A program made the position numbers and the translations under genes. The notes beneath the pieces are model-generated. The model was not told the DNA's origin, searched no databases, and worked only from the letters and a program-made list of their open reading frames with translations. Positions 17,429 through 26,150 of a stretch of DNA of 43,866 bases are shown here, piece after piece (the first letter of the stretch is position 1; each line of letters opens with the position of its first letter). The stretch covers positions 1 through 43,866 of the forward strand of contig CAIYCW010000103.1 in NCBI GenBank assembly GCA_903924855.1, written 5' to 3'. Source of the DNA: an uncultured Rhodospirillales bacterium. GTDB lineage: Bacteria; Pseudomonadota; Alphaproteobacteria; Acetobacterales; Acetobacteraceae.

Positions 17429-18406
17429 CTAGACATGTTCGATGCCGGAGCGGTCGATCAGATCGCGCCACATCGGCACCTCGCGGGCGATGCGTGCTGC
17501 CATCGCCTGCGGACCGCCGGCCAGCACCTGGTAGCCCTCCCCCTCCAGCTGGGCGCGCACCGCGGGCTCGGCCAGGGTGGCAAGCGTCTCGCGCACCAGC
17601 AGGTCCTGGATCTCGGCCGGCAGATGGGCGGGCGCCATGAAGGCCTGGAACGTGTCGTTGACGAATCCGTCATACCCCAGCTCCAGCATGGTCGGCACGT
17701 TGGGCAATGTGTGCCAGCGCGTGGGCCAGGTGACGGCGAGCGGCACCAGCTGGCCCGAGGCGATCAGCGGCAGCGTGGGCGGCAGCGCGTTGGAGCCGAT
17801 GGTGGTGGTGTTCTGCAGCACCGCCTGCACGCAGGGCCCGCCGCCGGGATAGGGCACATGGGTCATCTGAATGCCGGCCCGCAGCTTGAGCAACTCGCCT
17901 GACAGATGCGGCGGCGTGCCGATCCCGGCGGAGGCGAAGCTGATCTGCTCGCTGCCCTGCTTCGCCCGCGCCACCAGATCGGCGATCGAGCGCAGACCGG
18001 TGGCGGGATTGGTGAAGAAGATGTTGGGCGAGGTCGCCAGCTCCACCAGGGGTGTGAAATCCGCCACCACGTCATAGGGCGGTTTCTTGTAGAGGCTCGG
18101 GTTGATTACTAAAGCGCTGGTGTGGACCAGCAGCGTGGTGCCGTCCGGTGCTGCGCGGGCGACGAAGTTGCAGCCGATATTGCCGCCGGCGCCCGGGTGG
18201 TTTTCCACGATGAAGGTGCCGCCCAGCCGCTCCCCCAGATGGCCCGCCAGAATGCGCGCCATCACATCGGCAGGCCCGCCCGGGGCGAAACCGGTGACGA
18301 TCTTCACCGGCCGATCCGGGTAGGCGCCGGCACGGGCAGGGTGTGCCCCCGCCAGCCCGGCCATCGCCGCCATGCCTGTCAGTGCCATTCTGCGTGAGAT
18401 CAGCAT
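17429..18406 (-). CDS. tctC: TTT periplasmic receptor TctC (second of a tandem pair)
   Basis: This Bug-type receptor has 325 residues; the start ATG 18406 has a strong GGGAGG ribosome-binding site. It has an N-terminal signal (LISRRMALTGMAAM) ending HPARA-GAYPDRP. FAPGGPADVMARILAGHLGE, FIVENHPGAGGNIGC and THVPYPGGGPCVQAVL are near-copies of the next gene, so the two arose by duplication. Differences cluster in the ligand-side loops (for example GCVSLPP versus GSNALPP), which suggests different ligands for one TctAB pair. It lies 49 bp after the cyclase gene in the same operon. Confidence 0.92.
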   Translation of the reverse strand: MLISRRMALTGMAAMAGLAGAHPARAGAYPDRPVKIVTGFAPGGPADVMARILAGHLGERLGGTFIVENHPGAGGNIGCNFVARAAPDGTTLLVHTSALVINPSLYKKPPYDVVADFTPLVELATSPNIFFTNPATGLRSIADLVARAKQGSEQISFASAGIGTPPHLSGELLKLRAGIQMTHVPYPGGGPCVQAVLQNTTTIGSNALPPTLPLIASGQLVPLAVTWPTRWHTLPNVPTMLELGYDGFVNDTFQAFMAPAHLPAEIQDLLVRETLATLAEPAVRAQLEGEGYQVLAGGPQAMAARIAREVPMWRDLIDRSGIEHV

Positions 18407-18455
18407 CGCATCCTCCCAGGGTTCGCCGCGCGCTCTTGCTGGCGCGCTGACGGCG

Positions 18456-19457
18456 TCAGCGTATCACGATCGGGTTCACCGGTGAGCCCACAGCGCCGGT
18501 GATCGGCAGGGCCGGTGCCACGAACATGAACTCATAGCGGCGATCCTTGGCGCATTCGGCGCCCAGCACATCCAGCTTGAAGATCTCGCCCATGGTCAGG
18601 CCCATGATCGGGATACAGATCCAGTGCCAGGGCTGGTTGATCCCCTCGGAATTGTTGGGCCGCACCTCAACGCCCCAGGTGTCGGTGGCAACGGCTGCCA
18701 CCTGTTTTGCCTGCAGCCAGTCCAGCGTTTCGAAATCCAGCCCCGGCGCGTCGCCGCCCGGATAGCCGTCCCACGAGCCGGCCTTCAGGCAGCGTTCCAT
18801 CTGGCCGGTGCGCAGCAGCAGGTGATCGCCGCGCCCCACCGTCACGTTCTGCGAGGCGCAGGTGGCGTCGAGCAGGTCGTTGGTGATGGCAAACCCATCC
18901 TCCAGATGCTCCACCCCCAGATGCCGTGCCAGGTCGAGCAGCACGCCGCGGCCCACCATCTTCTCCCGCGTGTGCTGAATGCCGGCCTTGGCGGCGCCGA
19001 AGGAGGAGACCTCCCGGCAGTCATAGCCGTTCCACATATGGTCATCGAAGAAGATATGGCCCAGCCCGTCCCAATGCGTGCCGGCCTGCAGCGGGAACAG
19101 CACCATGTCATCGGCGGAGCGGATGCCGCGCTTGTCGAGCGTGCCGGAATACGCATCCGAGCCGGAGCGCAGCATGGTGTGCACCGGGTTGAAGCGGCCC
19201 ACCGGCGGGAATTTGGTCTTGCCGCCCTGCGGACCGTCCTTGTCGTAGTTGAGGGCCAGTGAGATCACCTGGCCGGTGCGGATCAGGCTGGCGGCATGCA
19301 CGATATCAGCGGGCGTTGTGTAGTTCAGCGTGCCGATCTGGTCATCCGGCCCCCATTTGCCCCAGTTCTTCAGCCGCGCCGCCGCCTCATCGAGGGTCTT
19401 GCGGTTGACGAAGGTCGGTTTGCCCATGGGTTTTTCTGCGGGCGTTGCGTGATCCAT
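18456..19457 (-). CDS. Cyclase-family metal-dependent hydrolase
   Basis: The PF04199 'cyclase' family includes kynurenine formamidase and isatin hydrolase, which open amide or lactam bonds. The 333 residues carry the metal-binding motif GTHWDGLGH at about 126-134 (H128, D130, H134). The protein is longer than the roughly 210-260 residues of KynB or isatin hydrolase and has an N-terminal extension (RLKNWGKWGPDDQIGTLN). No signal peptide is present, so it acts in the cytoplasm. It lies between tetR and the tctC pair on the same strand. A ring-opening hydrolase for the substrate of this island is a reasonable inference; the specific substrate is unknown. Confidence 0.87.
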   Translation of the reverse strand: MDHATPAEKPMGKPTFVNRKTLDEAAARLKNWGKWGPDDQIGTLNYTTPADIVHAASLIRTGQVISLALNYDKDGPQGGKTKFPPVGRFNPVHTMLRSGSDAYSGTLDKRGIRSADDMVLFPLQAGTHWDGLGHIFFDDHMWNGYDCREVSSFGAAKAGIQHTREKMVGRGVLLDLARHLGVEHLEDGFAITNDLLDATCASQNVTVGRGDHLLLRTGQMERCLKAGSWDGYPGGDAPGLDFETLDWLQAKQVAAVATDTWGVEVRPNNSEGINQPWHWICIPIMGLTMGEIFKLDVLGAECAKDRRYEFMFVAPALPITGAVGSPVNPIVIR

Positions 19458-19488
19458 CTTGGTGTTTCCTCAGGTTTTGGGATGGCGG

Positions 19489-20154
19489 TCAGGCGGGCGG
19501 GGCGGAGCGGAAGCCCGCCGCCAGAAACGGAACGAGACGGGCCAGCGCCGCCTCGGCATCGCCGGGATCGCAGGCACCGCTGGTCAGCGCCTGGATGCGG
19601 CCGGCATCGGCCATGGTGTAGACCATGGTGCCGAGCAGGAAATGAAACCGCCAGGCAAGCTCCGCCTCGGCCAACTCGGGCAGCAGTGCCTTGAGGGCTG
19701 CGATGTAGCGCCTGGAGCTGGCATCGAACGCATCGCCCAGGATGCGGCGGGTGAATTCCTCAGGCTCGGTGGCAAGCCGTGCGCGCAGCCGGGCAAACAC
19801 CGGCCCGCCGAAGCGGCCATCGCTGCCCGGGCTCATCGCCGGGCGCAGGAATGCGTCCAGCACGGTCTCAAGCGTCATGCGGCCGGAGGCTTCAAGCTCG
19901 GTCAGGCGCCGCTCCCGCTCCTCCGCGATCGGCCGGGCGCGGGCGGCGAAGATCTCGGCCAGCAGGTTTTCCTTCAGCCCAAAATGGTAGTTCAGCGCGG
20001 CCAGGCTGACATCGGCAGCGGCGGCGATGGTGCGGATGCTGACCGCGTTCCACCCCCGCTCGGCAAACAGCTGTTCGCCGGCTGCGATCAAACGCTCGCG
20101 CACGCTGCGCGGTGCATCGGCAATCGGCTCCAGCGCGGTGGCGGCTATGGGCAT
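19489..20154 (-). CDS. TetR-family transcriptional regulator
   Basis: This is the probable local repressor. The 221 residues start at ATG 20154-20152. The helix-turn-helix lies at about 38-57 (IRTIAAAADVSLAALNYHFG), with the TetR-typical YHFGLKENLL. The larger C-terminal domain, for ligand binding and dimerisation, is divergent. It is the first gene of the minus-strand operon and diverges from the amidohydrolase gene. A perfect 16-bp palindrome lies 21 bp upstream of its start, so autoregulation and control of both arms are likely. The ligand is unknown. An upstream extension of the frame to 20391 would cross the palindrome and is rejected. Confidence 0.93.
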   Translation of the reverse strand: MPIAATALEPIADAPRSVRERLIAAGEQLFAERGWNAVSIRTIAAAADVSLAALNYHFGLKENLLAEIFAARARPIAEERERRLTELEASGRMTLETVLDAFLRPAMSPGSDGRFGGPVFARLRARLATEPEEFTRRILGDAFDASSRRYIAALKALLPELAEAELAWRFHFLLGTMVYTMADAGRIQALTSGACDPGDAEAALARLVPFLAAGFRSAPPA

Positions 20155-20168
20155 CTTCTCTGGGTGCC

Positions 20169-20196
20169 TTGACGGATACGAACGTTCGTATAGCGT
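20169..20196 (+). promoter_or_regulatory. Probable sigma70-type promoter of the amidohydrolase operon
   Basis: TTGACG (20169-20174) is a good -35 match; TAGCGT (20191-20196), 16 bp on, is a weak -10. The TetR palindrome fills the spacer, so a bound repressor would block polymerase. The start codon lies 50 bp downstream, behind GGAGG. Confidence 0.5.
20176..20191. promoter_or_regulatory. Perfect 16-bp palindrome, probable TetR operator
   Basis: ATACGAACGTTCGTAT is its own reverse complement. It sits between the divergent starts of tetR (20154) and the amidohydrolase (20246), the classic place and size for a TetR-family operator. No second copy was noticed elsewhere in the window. Confidence 0.85.
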
Positions 20197-20245
20197 GAAA
20201 GCCGGACAGAGGCGTGTCAAGCGCCCGTATGTGGAGGATGCGAAG

Positions 20246-21340
20246 ATGGCGACACGCCGCAGTTTTCTCTCGGCTTCTTTGACCGGCCTCGGTTTTTGCG
20301 CCTGTTCGCTGGGGCCGCAACGCGCCAGCGCCGCCGCCGCCTCACGCCTGCCGGTGATGGTGGCGGGCAAGCGCGTGCGCACGGTGGACATGCACGGCCA
20401 CTGCTATTTCCAGGACGCGATCGACCTGATGGGCGAGCAGGCCAAGACCGTGCTGCCGCCGGTGAAGGGCGTGCCCGAGCATTTCCTGCTGAAGGAGGAC
20501 GTGCTCAAGACCCGCATCGCCATGCTCGACGCCGCCGGCATCGATCTGCAGGTCTGCTCGATCAACCCCTACTGGTATGGCAAGGACATCGAGACCGCCG
20601 AGAAGATCGTCACCCTGCAGAACAGCCACATGGCGGAGATCCGCGCCGCCCATCCGGACCGGTTCAACTTCTACGCCTCGCTCACCATGCAGGACCCGGA
20701 TCGCGCGGTGGCGCAGCTCGACGATGCGGTGCGCAACAAGAAGCTGGTGGGGGCCGCCATCGGCTCCTCCATGCTCGATGAGAGCTTCGCCAATGAGCGC
20801 TTCCACAAGGTGTGGGCGAAGGCGGAGGAGCTGGGCGCGGTGATCTTCATCCACGGCCAGTCCCAGCCACAACTCGCCAAGCGCTATGCCGGCAATGGCT
20901 GGCTGTCCAACGTGATCGGCAACGGGCTCGACACCTCGATCTGCCTGCATCATTTCATTCTGGAAGGCGTGCTCGACAAATTCCCCAATCTGAAACTGCT
21001 GGGTGCCCATGGCGGCGGCGCCTTCGGCACTTTCCCCGAGCGCGGCGACCATGCGTGCAATGTCTCGCCGTCGAACTGCAATCCCAACATCGTGCTGAAG
21101 AAGACGGTCGCGGAATATGCCCGCCAGATCCATTACGACAGCCTGGTGTTCACCGCCGAGAACCTGCGCCATCTGGTGGCCGAGGTCGGCGCCGGCCAGA
21201 TCGTGCTCGGCACAGACAGCCCGATTCCGTGGGAAGAGCATCCGGTGGACCATGTGTTTGCCACCAGGTCATTGAGTGATGCGCAGAAGACCGCCATCCT
21301 GGGCGGCAATGCGGCCGCCCTGATGAAAACCCGGGCGTGA
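20246..21340 (+). CDS. Tat-exported amidohydrolase, ACMSD-type (Amidohydrolase_2)
   Basis: The PF04909 family includes metal-dependent decarboxylases such as ACMSD and gamma-resorcylate decarboxylase, and some hydrolases. The 364 residues start at ATG 20246 behind GGAGG. A twin-arginine signal (TRRSFLSASLTGLGFCAC) implies periplasmic location, unusual for this family; a lipobox-like Cys at 18-20 is also possible. Predicted metal and catalytic residues are H50 and H52 (DMHGHCYF), H203 (FIHGQSQ), H255 (LGAHGGG) and D324 (LGTDSP), the HxH-H-H-D pattern. It heads the plus-strand arm opposite tetR. Decarboxylation or hydrolysis of an aromatic or cyclic acid is likely; the choice is open. Confidence 0.88.
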   Translation: MATRRSFLSASLTGLGFCACSLGPQRASAAAASRLPVMVAGKRVRTVDMHGHCYFQDAIDLMGEQAKTVLPPVKGVPEHFLLKEDVLKTRIAMLDAAGIDLQVCSINPYWYGKDIETAEKIVTLQNSHMAEIRAAHPDRFNFYASLTMQDPDRAVAQLDDAVRNKKLVGAAIGSSMLDESFANERFHKVWAKAEELGAVIFIHGQSQPQLAKRYAGNGWLSNVIGNGLDTSICLHHFILEGVLDKFPNLKLLGAHGGGAFGTFPERGDHACNVSPSNCNPNIVLKKTVAEYARQIHYDSLVFTAENLRHLVAEVGAGQIVLGTDSPIPWEEHPVDHVFATRSLSDAQKTAILGGNAAALMKTRA

Positions 21341-21363
21341 CACAAGGCCGGATCGGGAGAGAG

Positions 21364-22329
21364 ATGATGAAGAAACTCGGCGGCATTCTGGCCGTGTTGC
21401 TGGCGCTGTCGGGCCAGGTGCTGGCGCAGACCTATCCGTCCCGCCAGATCCATGTGCTGGAGCCGCTGGCGGCGGCCTCGGCGGTGGATGTCGTCACCCG
21501 GCTGCTGGCGGACAAGGTGGGCCAGTCGCTCGGCCAGTCACTGTTCGTGGACAATCAGCCCGGCGCCGCGGGGCTGCTCGGCATGCGCGCCGGCGCCAAA
21601 TCGGCGCCGGATGGCTACACGATCATGGCGGTGAACGATTCGATCGTCACCGTGCTGCCCAACATGCGCACCGATGCCGGCTATGATCCGCGCACCGATT
21701 TCGTGCCGATCAGCCTGCTGGCCAAGCTGCGCTGGGTGCTGATCGCCAACCCGGACTTCCCCGCCAACACGGTGCCGGAATTCGTGGCCTATGCGAAGGC
21801 GCATCCCGGCACGATCGATTTCGGCTCGGGCGGGCAGGGCAGCCCGCAGCATCTGGCGATGGAGCTGTTCATGCGGGCAGCCGACATCAAGCTGACCCAT
21901 GTGCCCTATCGCGGGGTGACGCCGGCCTTCACCGATCTGATCTCCGGCCATATCCCGGTGATGTTCATCGCACTCCCCGCCCCGTTGCCGTTCCTCGCCG
22001 ACAAGAAGGTGAAGATCCTGGGCTTTGCCGAAAGCAAGCGCTTGCCGACCCTGCCGGACGTGCCGACCATCGCCGAGCAAGGCTATCCCGGCTTCGAGTT
22101 CATCGCCTGGGCCGCCTGGATGGCGCCCAAGGGCACGCCCAAGCCGATCATCGATCGGCTCAATGCCGAGGTGAAGAAGGCCGTGGCCGATCCAGCGATC
22201 AACAAGCAGCTGGTGGAGCTGGGCTACGGGCCTGTGGCCAGCACGCCCGACGAGTTGCGCGATGTGATCGTCAAGGATTTCGACGAGAAGGCGGCCCTGA
22301 TCAAGGCGGCCAACATCCATGCCGACTGA
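21364..22329 (+). CDS. tctC: TTT periplasmic receptor TctC/Bug (third copy)
   Basis: The receptor has 321 residues. ATG 21364 (or the adjacent 21367) follows GGGAGAGAG. The signal is Sec-type (MMKKLGGILAVLLALSGQVLAQ), unlike the Arg-Arg signals of the other two. Family motifs are IHVLEPLAAASAVDVVTR, LFVDNQPGAAGLLG and LTHVPYRGVTPAFTDLISG. It is clearly more distant from the tandem pair than they are from each other. There is no tctAB on this arm, so it may use the TctAB of the opposite arm or act in sensing. Its 3' end overlaps the dehydrogenase by 11 bases. Confidence 0.92.
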   Translation: MMKKLGGILAVLLALSGQVLAQTYPSRQIHVLEPLAAASAVDVVTRLLADKVGQSLGQSLFVDNQPGAAGLLGMRAGAKSAPDGYTIMAVNDSIVTVLPNMRTDAGYDPRTDFVPISLLAKLRWVLIANPDFPANTVPEFVAYAKAHPGTIDFGSGGQGSPQHLAMELFMRAADIKLTHVPYRGVTPAFTDLISGHIPVMFIALPAPLPFLADKKVKILGFAESKRLPTLPDVPTIAEQGYPGFEFIAWAAWMAPKGTPKPIIDRLNAEVKKAVADPAINKQLVELGYGPVASTPDELRDVIVKDFDEKAALIKAANIHAD

Positions 22330-23377
22330 GCCGGCGCTGATCGCCGCCGAACGCCTGCGCGCCTTCGCGGCGACGGCCTTCATCGCCGCCGGGTTGCCTG
22401 CGTCTGACGCCGAGGCGGTGGCCGCGATGATGGTGGAGGCCGATCTGATCGGGGCCGATGCGCATGGCATCTTCCGCCTGCCGCAATATGTCCGCCGCAT
22501 CCAGGCGGGCGGGGTGAACCGCACGCCCGCCATCACGGTCAACCGCACTGCCGCGGCCACCGCCCTGGTGGATGGCGACAACGGCATGGGCCATCTGGTG
22601 GTGGCACAGGCCTGTGACACCGCAATTGCGATGGCGCGCGAGGCCGGCATCGGCTGGGTCGGCGTGCGGCGCTCCAACCATGCCGGCCCCGCCTCGATCT
22701 ACGCGGCGCGCATGCTGGAGGCGGGCATGATCGGCCTCTATTCCGCCGTGGCGAGTGCCAACCACATGGCGCCCTGGGGCGGCACCGATCTGCTGCTCGG
22801 CACCAACCCGCTCGCGGTTGCCATCCCGGCGGGCGACGGCCCCCCGGTGGTGCTCGACATCGCCACCACGGTTGTCTCCTACGGCACGATCAAGAACTAC
22901 GTGTTGCAGGGCAAGGCCTTTCAGCCCGGCTGGATGATCGACCGCAAGGATGGCTCGGAGCTGACCGACCCCACACGCTCCAAGGACGGCGTGCTGCTGC
23001 CGATCGGCGGCTACAAGGGGGCGGGGCTCGCGCTGATCCTGGGCCTGCTGGCCGGTTCGCTGAACAATGCTTCGGTGGGCTCGGCGGTGGTGGATTTCAA
23101 CGCCGATGACAGCAGCGAGGCCAATACCGGCCAGTTCGTGCTGGCGATCGACATTGCGCGCTTCATCGACCCTGCGCTGTTTGCGACTTTGGTGGGTGCT
23201 CATCTGGAGGAGCTGCGCGCCTCGGCCCGGCTGCCAGGGGTGGAGGTGATCCGCCTGCCCGGCGATGAGCGGGCACGCAGGCGGGAGCAGCGTGCACGCG
23301 ATGGCGTGCCGATGGGCACGGAGCTGCGCCGTGTGCTGGATCAACTGGGAGAGCGCCTCGGCATCGGGGCGTTGTAA
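22319..23377 (+). CDS. Ldh2-family NAD(P)-dependent malate/lactate-type dehydrogenase
   Basis: This non-Rossmann oxidoreductase family (malate, L-lactate, ureidoglycolate, diketogulonate) interconverts 2-hydroxy and 2-keto acids. The 352 residues contain the expected GADAHGIFRLPQYVRRIQAG near 44-63 with the conserved His, the SNHAGPAS segment, and the nucleotide-binding GTDLLLGTNPLAVAIPAG. Near the C-terminus, GGYKGAGLALILGLLAG is also typical. It is cytoplasmic, with no signal. The 11-base overlap with the receptor gene indicates co-transcription. A role in oxidising or reducing the imported hydroxyacid is inferred. Confidence 0.9.
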   Translation: MPTEPALIAAERLRAFAATAFIAAGLPASDAEAVAAMMVEADLIGADAHGIFRLPQYVRRIQAGGVNRTPAITVNRTAAATALVDGDNGMGHLVVAQACDTAIAMAREAGIGWVGVRRSNHAGPASIYAARMLEAGMIGLYSAVASANHMAPWGGTDLLLGTNPLAVAIPAGDGPPVVLDIATTVVSYGTIKNYVLQGKAFQPGWMIDRKDGSELTDPTRSKDGVLLPIGGYKGAGLALILGLLAGSLNNASVGSAVVDFNADDSSEANTGQFVLAIDIARFIDPALFATLVGAHLEELRASARLPGVEVIRLPGDERARRREQRARDGVPMGTELRRVLDQLGERLGIGAL

Positions 23378-23399
23378 CGACAACAGAAAGGGGCTTTCG

Positions 23400-23885
23400 A
23401 TGGTCACCCTCAATGTGAATGGCCGCACCCATGCGCTGGATATCGATCCGGCCACACCTTTGCTCTACGCGCTGCGCGACGAGCTGGAGCTGAACGCCGC
23501 CAAATATGGCTGCGGCCTGGGCCAATGTGGTGCCTGCACGGTGATCATCGACGGCCAGGCCGCCTATTCCTGCGTGCTGCCGGTCTCAGCGCTGGAAGGG
23601 CGCAAGATCCGCACCGTGGAGGGGCTGGGCGATGTGGCGAAGCCGGCCGCCATTCAGCAGGCCTTCATCGATGAGCAGGCCGCACAATGCGGCTATTGCA
23701 GTGCCGGGATGATCATGCGCGCCCAGGCGCTGCTGGAGTTCAACCGCAACCCGTCCGACGCCGATATCCGCGCCCAGATGCAGACCAATCTGTGCCGCTG
23801 CGGCACGCATATGCGCATTCTCGCCGCGGTGAAGCGGGCGGCCGCCATGATGCGCGGTGAGCAGGTGAAGGAGACCGCGCTGTGA
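23400..23885 (+). CDS. [2Fe-2S] subunit of a molybdenum hydroxylase (IorA type)
   Basis: This is the electron-transfer subunit of an isoquinoline 1-oxidoreductase or nicotinate dehydrogenase-type enzyme. The 161 residues start at ATG 23400. The plant-type ferredoxin cluster uses C38, C43, C46 and C58 (CGLGQCGACT). The second cluster uses C97, C100, C132 and C134 (CGYC, CRCG). There is no signal peptide, whereas the partner subunit has a Tat signal, so the pair may be exported together. It lies 22 bp after the dehydrogenase, and its stop overlaps the GTG start of the large subunit. Confidence 0.92.
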   Translation: MVTLNVNGRTHALDIDPATPLLYALRDELELNAAKYGCGLGQCGACTVIIDGQAAYSCVLPVSALEGRKIRTVEGLGDVAKPAAIQQAFIDEQAAQCGYCSAGMIMRAQALLEFNRNPSDADIRAQMQTNLCRCGTHMRILAAVKRAAAMMRGEQVKETAL

Positions 23886-26092
23886 CCCATCTCTCCCGCC
23901 GCGCTTTGCTGGCCACCGGCGCCGCCCTGGTGGTGCATTTCAGCCTCGACGCGCCGGCCCGCGCCGATGGCCCCGGTCTGCCCGGCGCGCTGGCCGATCT
24001 GCCGCAGCTCGGCGGCTGGGTGCGGATCGATGCAAGCGGCACCATCACCGTCTTCACCGGCAAGGCCGAGCTTGGCCAGGGCATCCGCACCGCGCTGACC
24101 CAGATTGCCGCCGAGCAGCTGGATGTGGCGCCATCCGACATTCACCTGGTGACGGCAGACACCGCGCGCACCGCCAATGAGGGTTACACCTCAGGCAGCC
24201 TGTCGATGAAGAACAGCGGCACCGCGGTGCTGCACGCAACGGCCGAGATGCGCGCTCTGCTGCTGCAGGCGGCGGCCTCGAAGCTCGGCGTGGCGGTGGG
24301 CGGGCTCAAGACCGAGGGCGGCTTTGTGGTGGCGCCGGATGGGCGGCGCCTCTCCTACGGGGAGCTGGCGCAATCGGTGCCGGCCGATGTGAAGGCGACC
24401 GGCCAGGTGGCCGTGAAGGACCCTGCCACGCATCGCATCATGGGCCGCAAGCTGGCCCGCCTGGACATTCCCGCCAAGGTGACGGGCGGGGCCGCCTTCG
24501 TGCATGACATGCGCCTGCCCGGCATGCTGCATGCCCGGCTGGTGCGCCCGCCGGTCTATGGCGCCACGCTGATCTCGGCCGATATCGACGCTGTCGCCAG
24601 AATGCCGGGTGTGGCCAAGGTGGTGCGGGATGGCTCCTATCTCGCGGTGATCGCCGGCAGGCAATGGCAGGCGATCCAGGCGATGCGGGCGCTTGCCACC
24701 AGCTGCAAATGGTCGGACGGGCGCAAGCTGCCCGAGCAGGCCGGGATCTTCGATCTGCTGCGCGGCCTGCCCGCGCAGGACACGGTTATTCTGGATCGCA
24801 GCGCGCCGATTCCGGACGGTGCGAAGCGGCTGAGCGCGCAATATCGCAGGCCCTTCAAGCTGCACGGCTCGATCGGCCCGTCCTGTGCGGTGGGCTGGAT
24901 GCAGGATGATCAGCTGACGGTGTGGACCCACACCCAGGGCGTTTTTCCGGACCGTGCGGCGATCGCCGATCTGTTGAAGATGGCGCCCGCCAAGGTGCGG
25001 CTGATCCATGTGGAGGGTTCGGGCTGCTACGGCCACAACGGCGCCGATGACGCCGCCGCCGACGCCGCCATCCTGGCCCGCGCCATGCCCGGCACGCCGA
25101 TCCGCGTGCAGTGGATGCGCGAGCAGGAACACACCTGGGAGCCCTACACGCCGGCCATGGTCACCGAGGTGTCGGCGGCATTGGACAGCCAGGGCCGGGT
25201 GGTGGACTGGCAATACGGCGTGTGGAGCAACACCCACAGCACGCGCCCCGGCGGTGGGCCCGGTGCGGGCGGCGGGCTGATGCCAAGCTGGCACATGGCG
25301 CAACCGATGACCCCGCCACCCTCCAAGCCGATCCCGCAGCCGGAAGGTGGCGGCGATCGCAACGGCATTCCGCTTTACGTGTTCCCCAATGCCCGCGTGA
25401 CCTCGCATTTCATTCCGCAGGAGCCGCTGCGGGTCTCCGCCCAGCGCGGTCTTGGCGCCTATGCCAACGTGTTCAGCATCGAGAGCTTCATGGACGAGCT
25501 GGCCCATGCGGCCGGGGCGGATCCGGTGGCGTTCCGCCTGGCGCATCTGCAGGACAGCCGGGCGGCGGCGGTGATCCAGCGTGCGGCCGCGGCGTTTGAC
25601 TGGGCGGGCTGGAAACCGCAGCCGCATCGGGGCCGCGGCTTTGCGTTTGCGCGCTACAAGAACCTGGCGGCCTATCTGGCGATTGCGGTGGAGATCGCGG
25701 TGGAGCCGGAAAGTGGCGCGGTGCGGCTGATCCGCGCCGAGGCTGCGATCGACAGCGGCGAGGCGGTGAACATCGACGGTATCATGAACCAGACCCAGGG
25801 CGGCATTGTGCAATCCTGCTCCTGGACGCTGCTGGAGGCGTTGGCTTACGGCCCGTCCGGCATCGAGAGCCATGATTGGCGGACCTATCCGATCCTGCGC
25901 TTTGCCGCCGTGCCGGAGAGCGTGCGGGTGCAGGTGGTGAACCGGCCGGGCGAGCCGTTCCTCGGCACCGGGGAGGCGGCGGCGGGCCCAACGGCTGCGG
26001 CGTTGGCCAATGCGGTGATGGACGCCACGGGCAAGCGGCTGCGCGAGCTGCCGCTGTCGGCCTCGCGGGTGAAGGCGGCGATGGCCAGCTGA
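23882..26092 (+). CDS. Molybdopterin subunit of an isoquinoline/nicotinate-type oxidoreductase, Tat signal
   Basis: This catalytic subunit of the xanthine oxidase superfamily hydroxylates an N-heterocycle or aldehyde with water as oxygen source. GTG 23882 overlaps the small-subunit stop (GTGA). The N-terminus (HLSRRALLATGAALVVHFSLDAPARA) is a Tat signal. The 736 residues follow the IorB plan: VFTGKAELGQGIRTALTQI at about 57-75, a split molybdopterin domain with the glycine-rich EGSGCYGHNGADDAA, and the C-terminal GTGEAAAGPT with the probable catalytic Glu698. No FAD subunit is needed in this family, but the cytochrome c gene that often accompanies it is absent here, so the electron acceptor is unknown. 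Confidence 0.9.
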   Translation: MTHLSRRALLATGAALVVHFSLDAPARADGPGLPGALADLPQLGGWVRIDASGTITVFTGKAELGQGIRTALTQIAAEQLDVAPSDIHLVTADTARTANEGYTSGSLSMKNSGTAVLHATAEMRALLLQAAASKLGVAVGGLKTEGGFVVAPDGRRLSYGELAQSVPADVKATGQVAVKDPATHRIMGRKLARLDIPAKVTGGAAFVHDMRLPGMLHARLVRPPVYGATLISADIDAVARMPGVAKVVRDGSYLAVIAGRQWQAIQAMRALATSCKWSDGRKLPEQAGIFDLLRGLPAQDTVILDRSAPIPDGAKRLSAQYRRPFKLHGSIGPSCAVGWMQDDQLTVWTHTQGVFPDRAAIADLLKMAPAKVRLIHVEGSGCYGHNGADDAAADAAILARAMPGTPIRVQWMREQEHTWEPYTPAMVTEVSAALDSQGRVVDWQYGVWSNTHSTRPGGGPGAGGGLMPSWHMAQPMTPPPSKPIPQPEGGGDRNGIPLYVFPNARVTSHFIPQEPLRVSAQRGLGAYANVFSIESFMDELAHAAGADPVAFRLAHLQDSRAAAVIQRAAAAFDWAGWKPQPHRGRGFAFARYKNLAAYLAIAVEIAVEPESGAVRLIRAEAAIDSGEAVNIDGIMNQTQGGIVQSCSWTLLEALAYGPSGIESHDWRTYPILRFAAVPESVRVQVVNRPGEPFLGTGEAAAGPTAAALANAVMDATGKRLRELPLSASRVKAAMAS

Positions 26093-26150
26093 ATCGCGTG
26101 TTGCGGCACGTTGATTCAGGGTTTGTTCATTGAAGCCTGACATGCTCGGA

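Noticed and set aside
26104..26120. Sigma54-type promoter (GGCACG near 26105) before the chemoreceptor
   Set aside because: The required GC at -12 is missing; the matching positions read CA.
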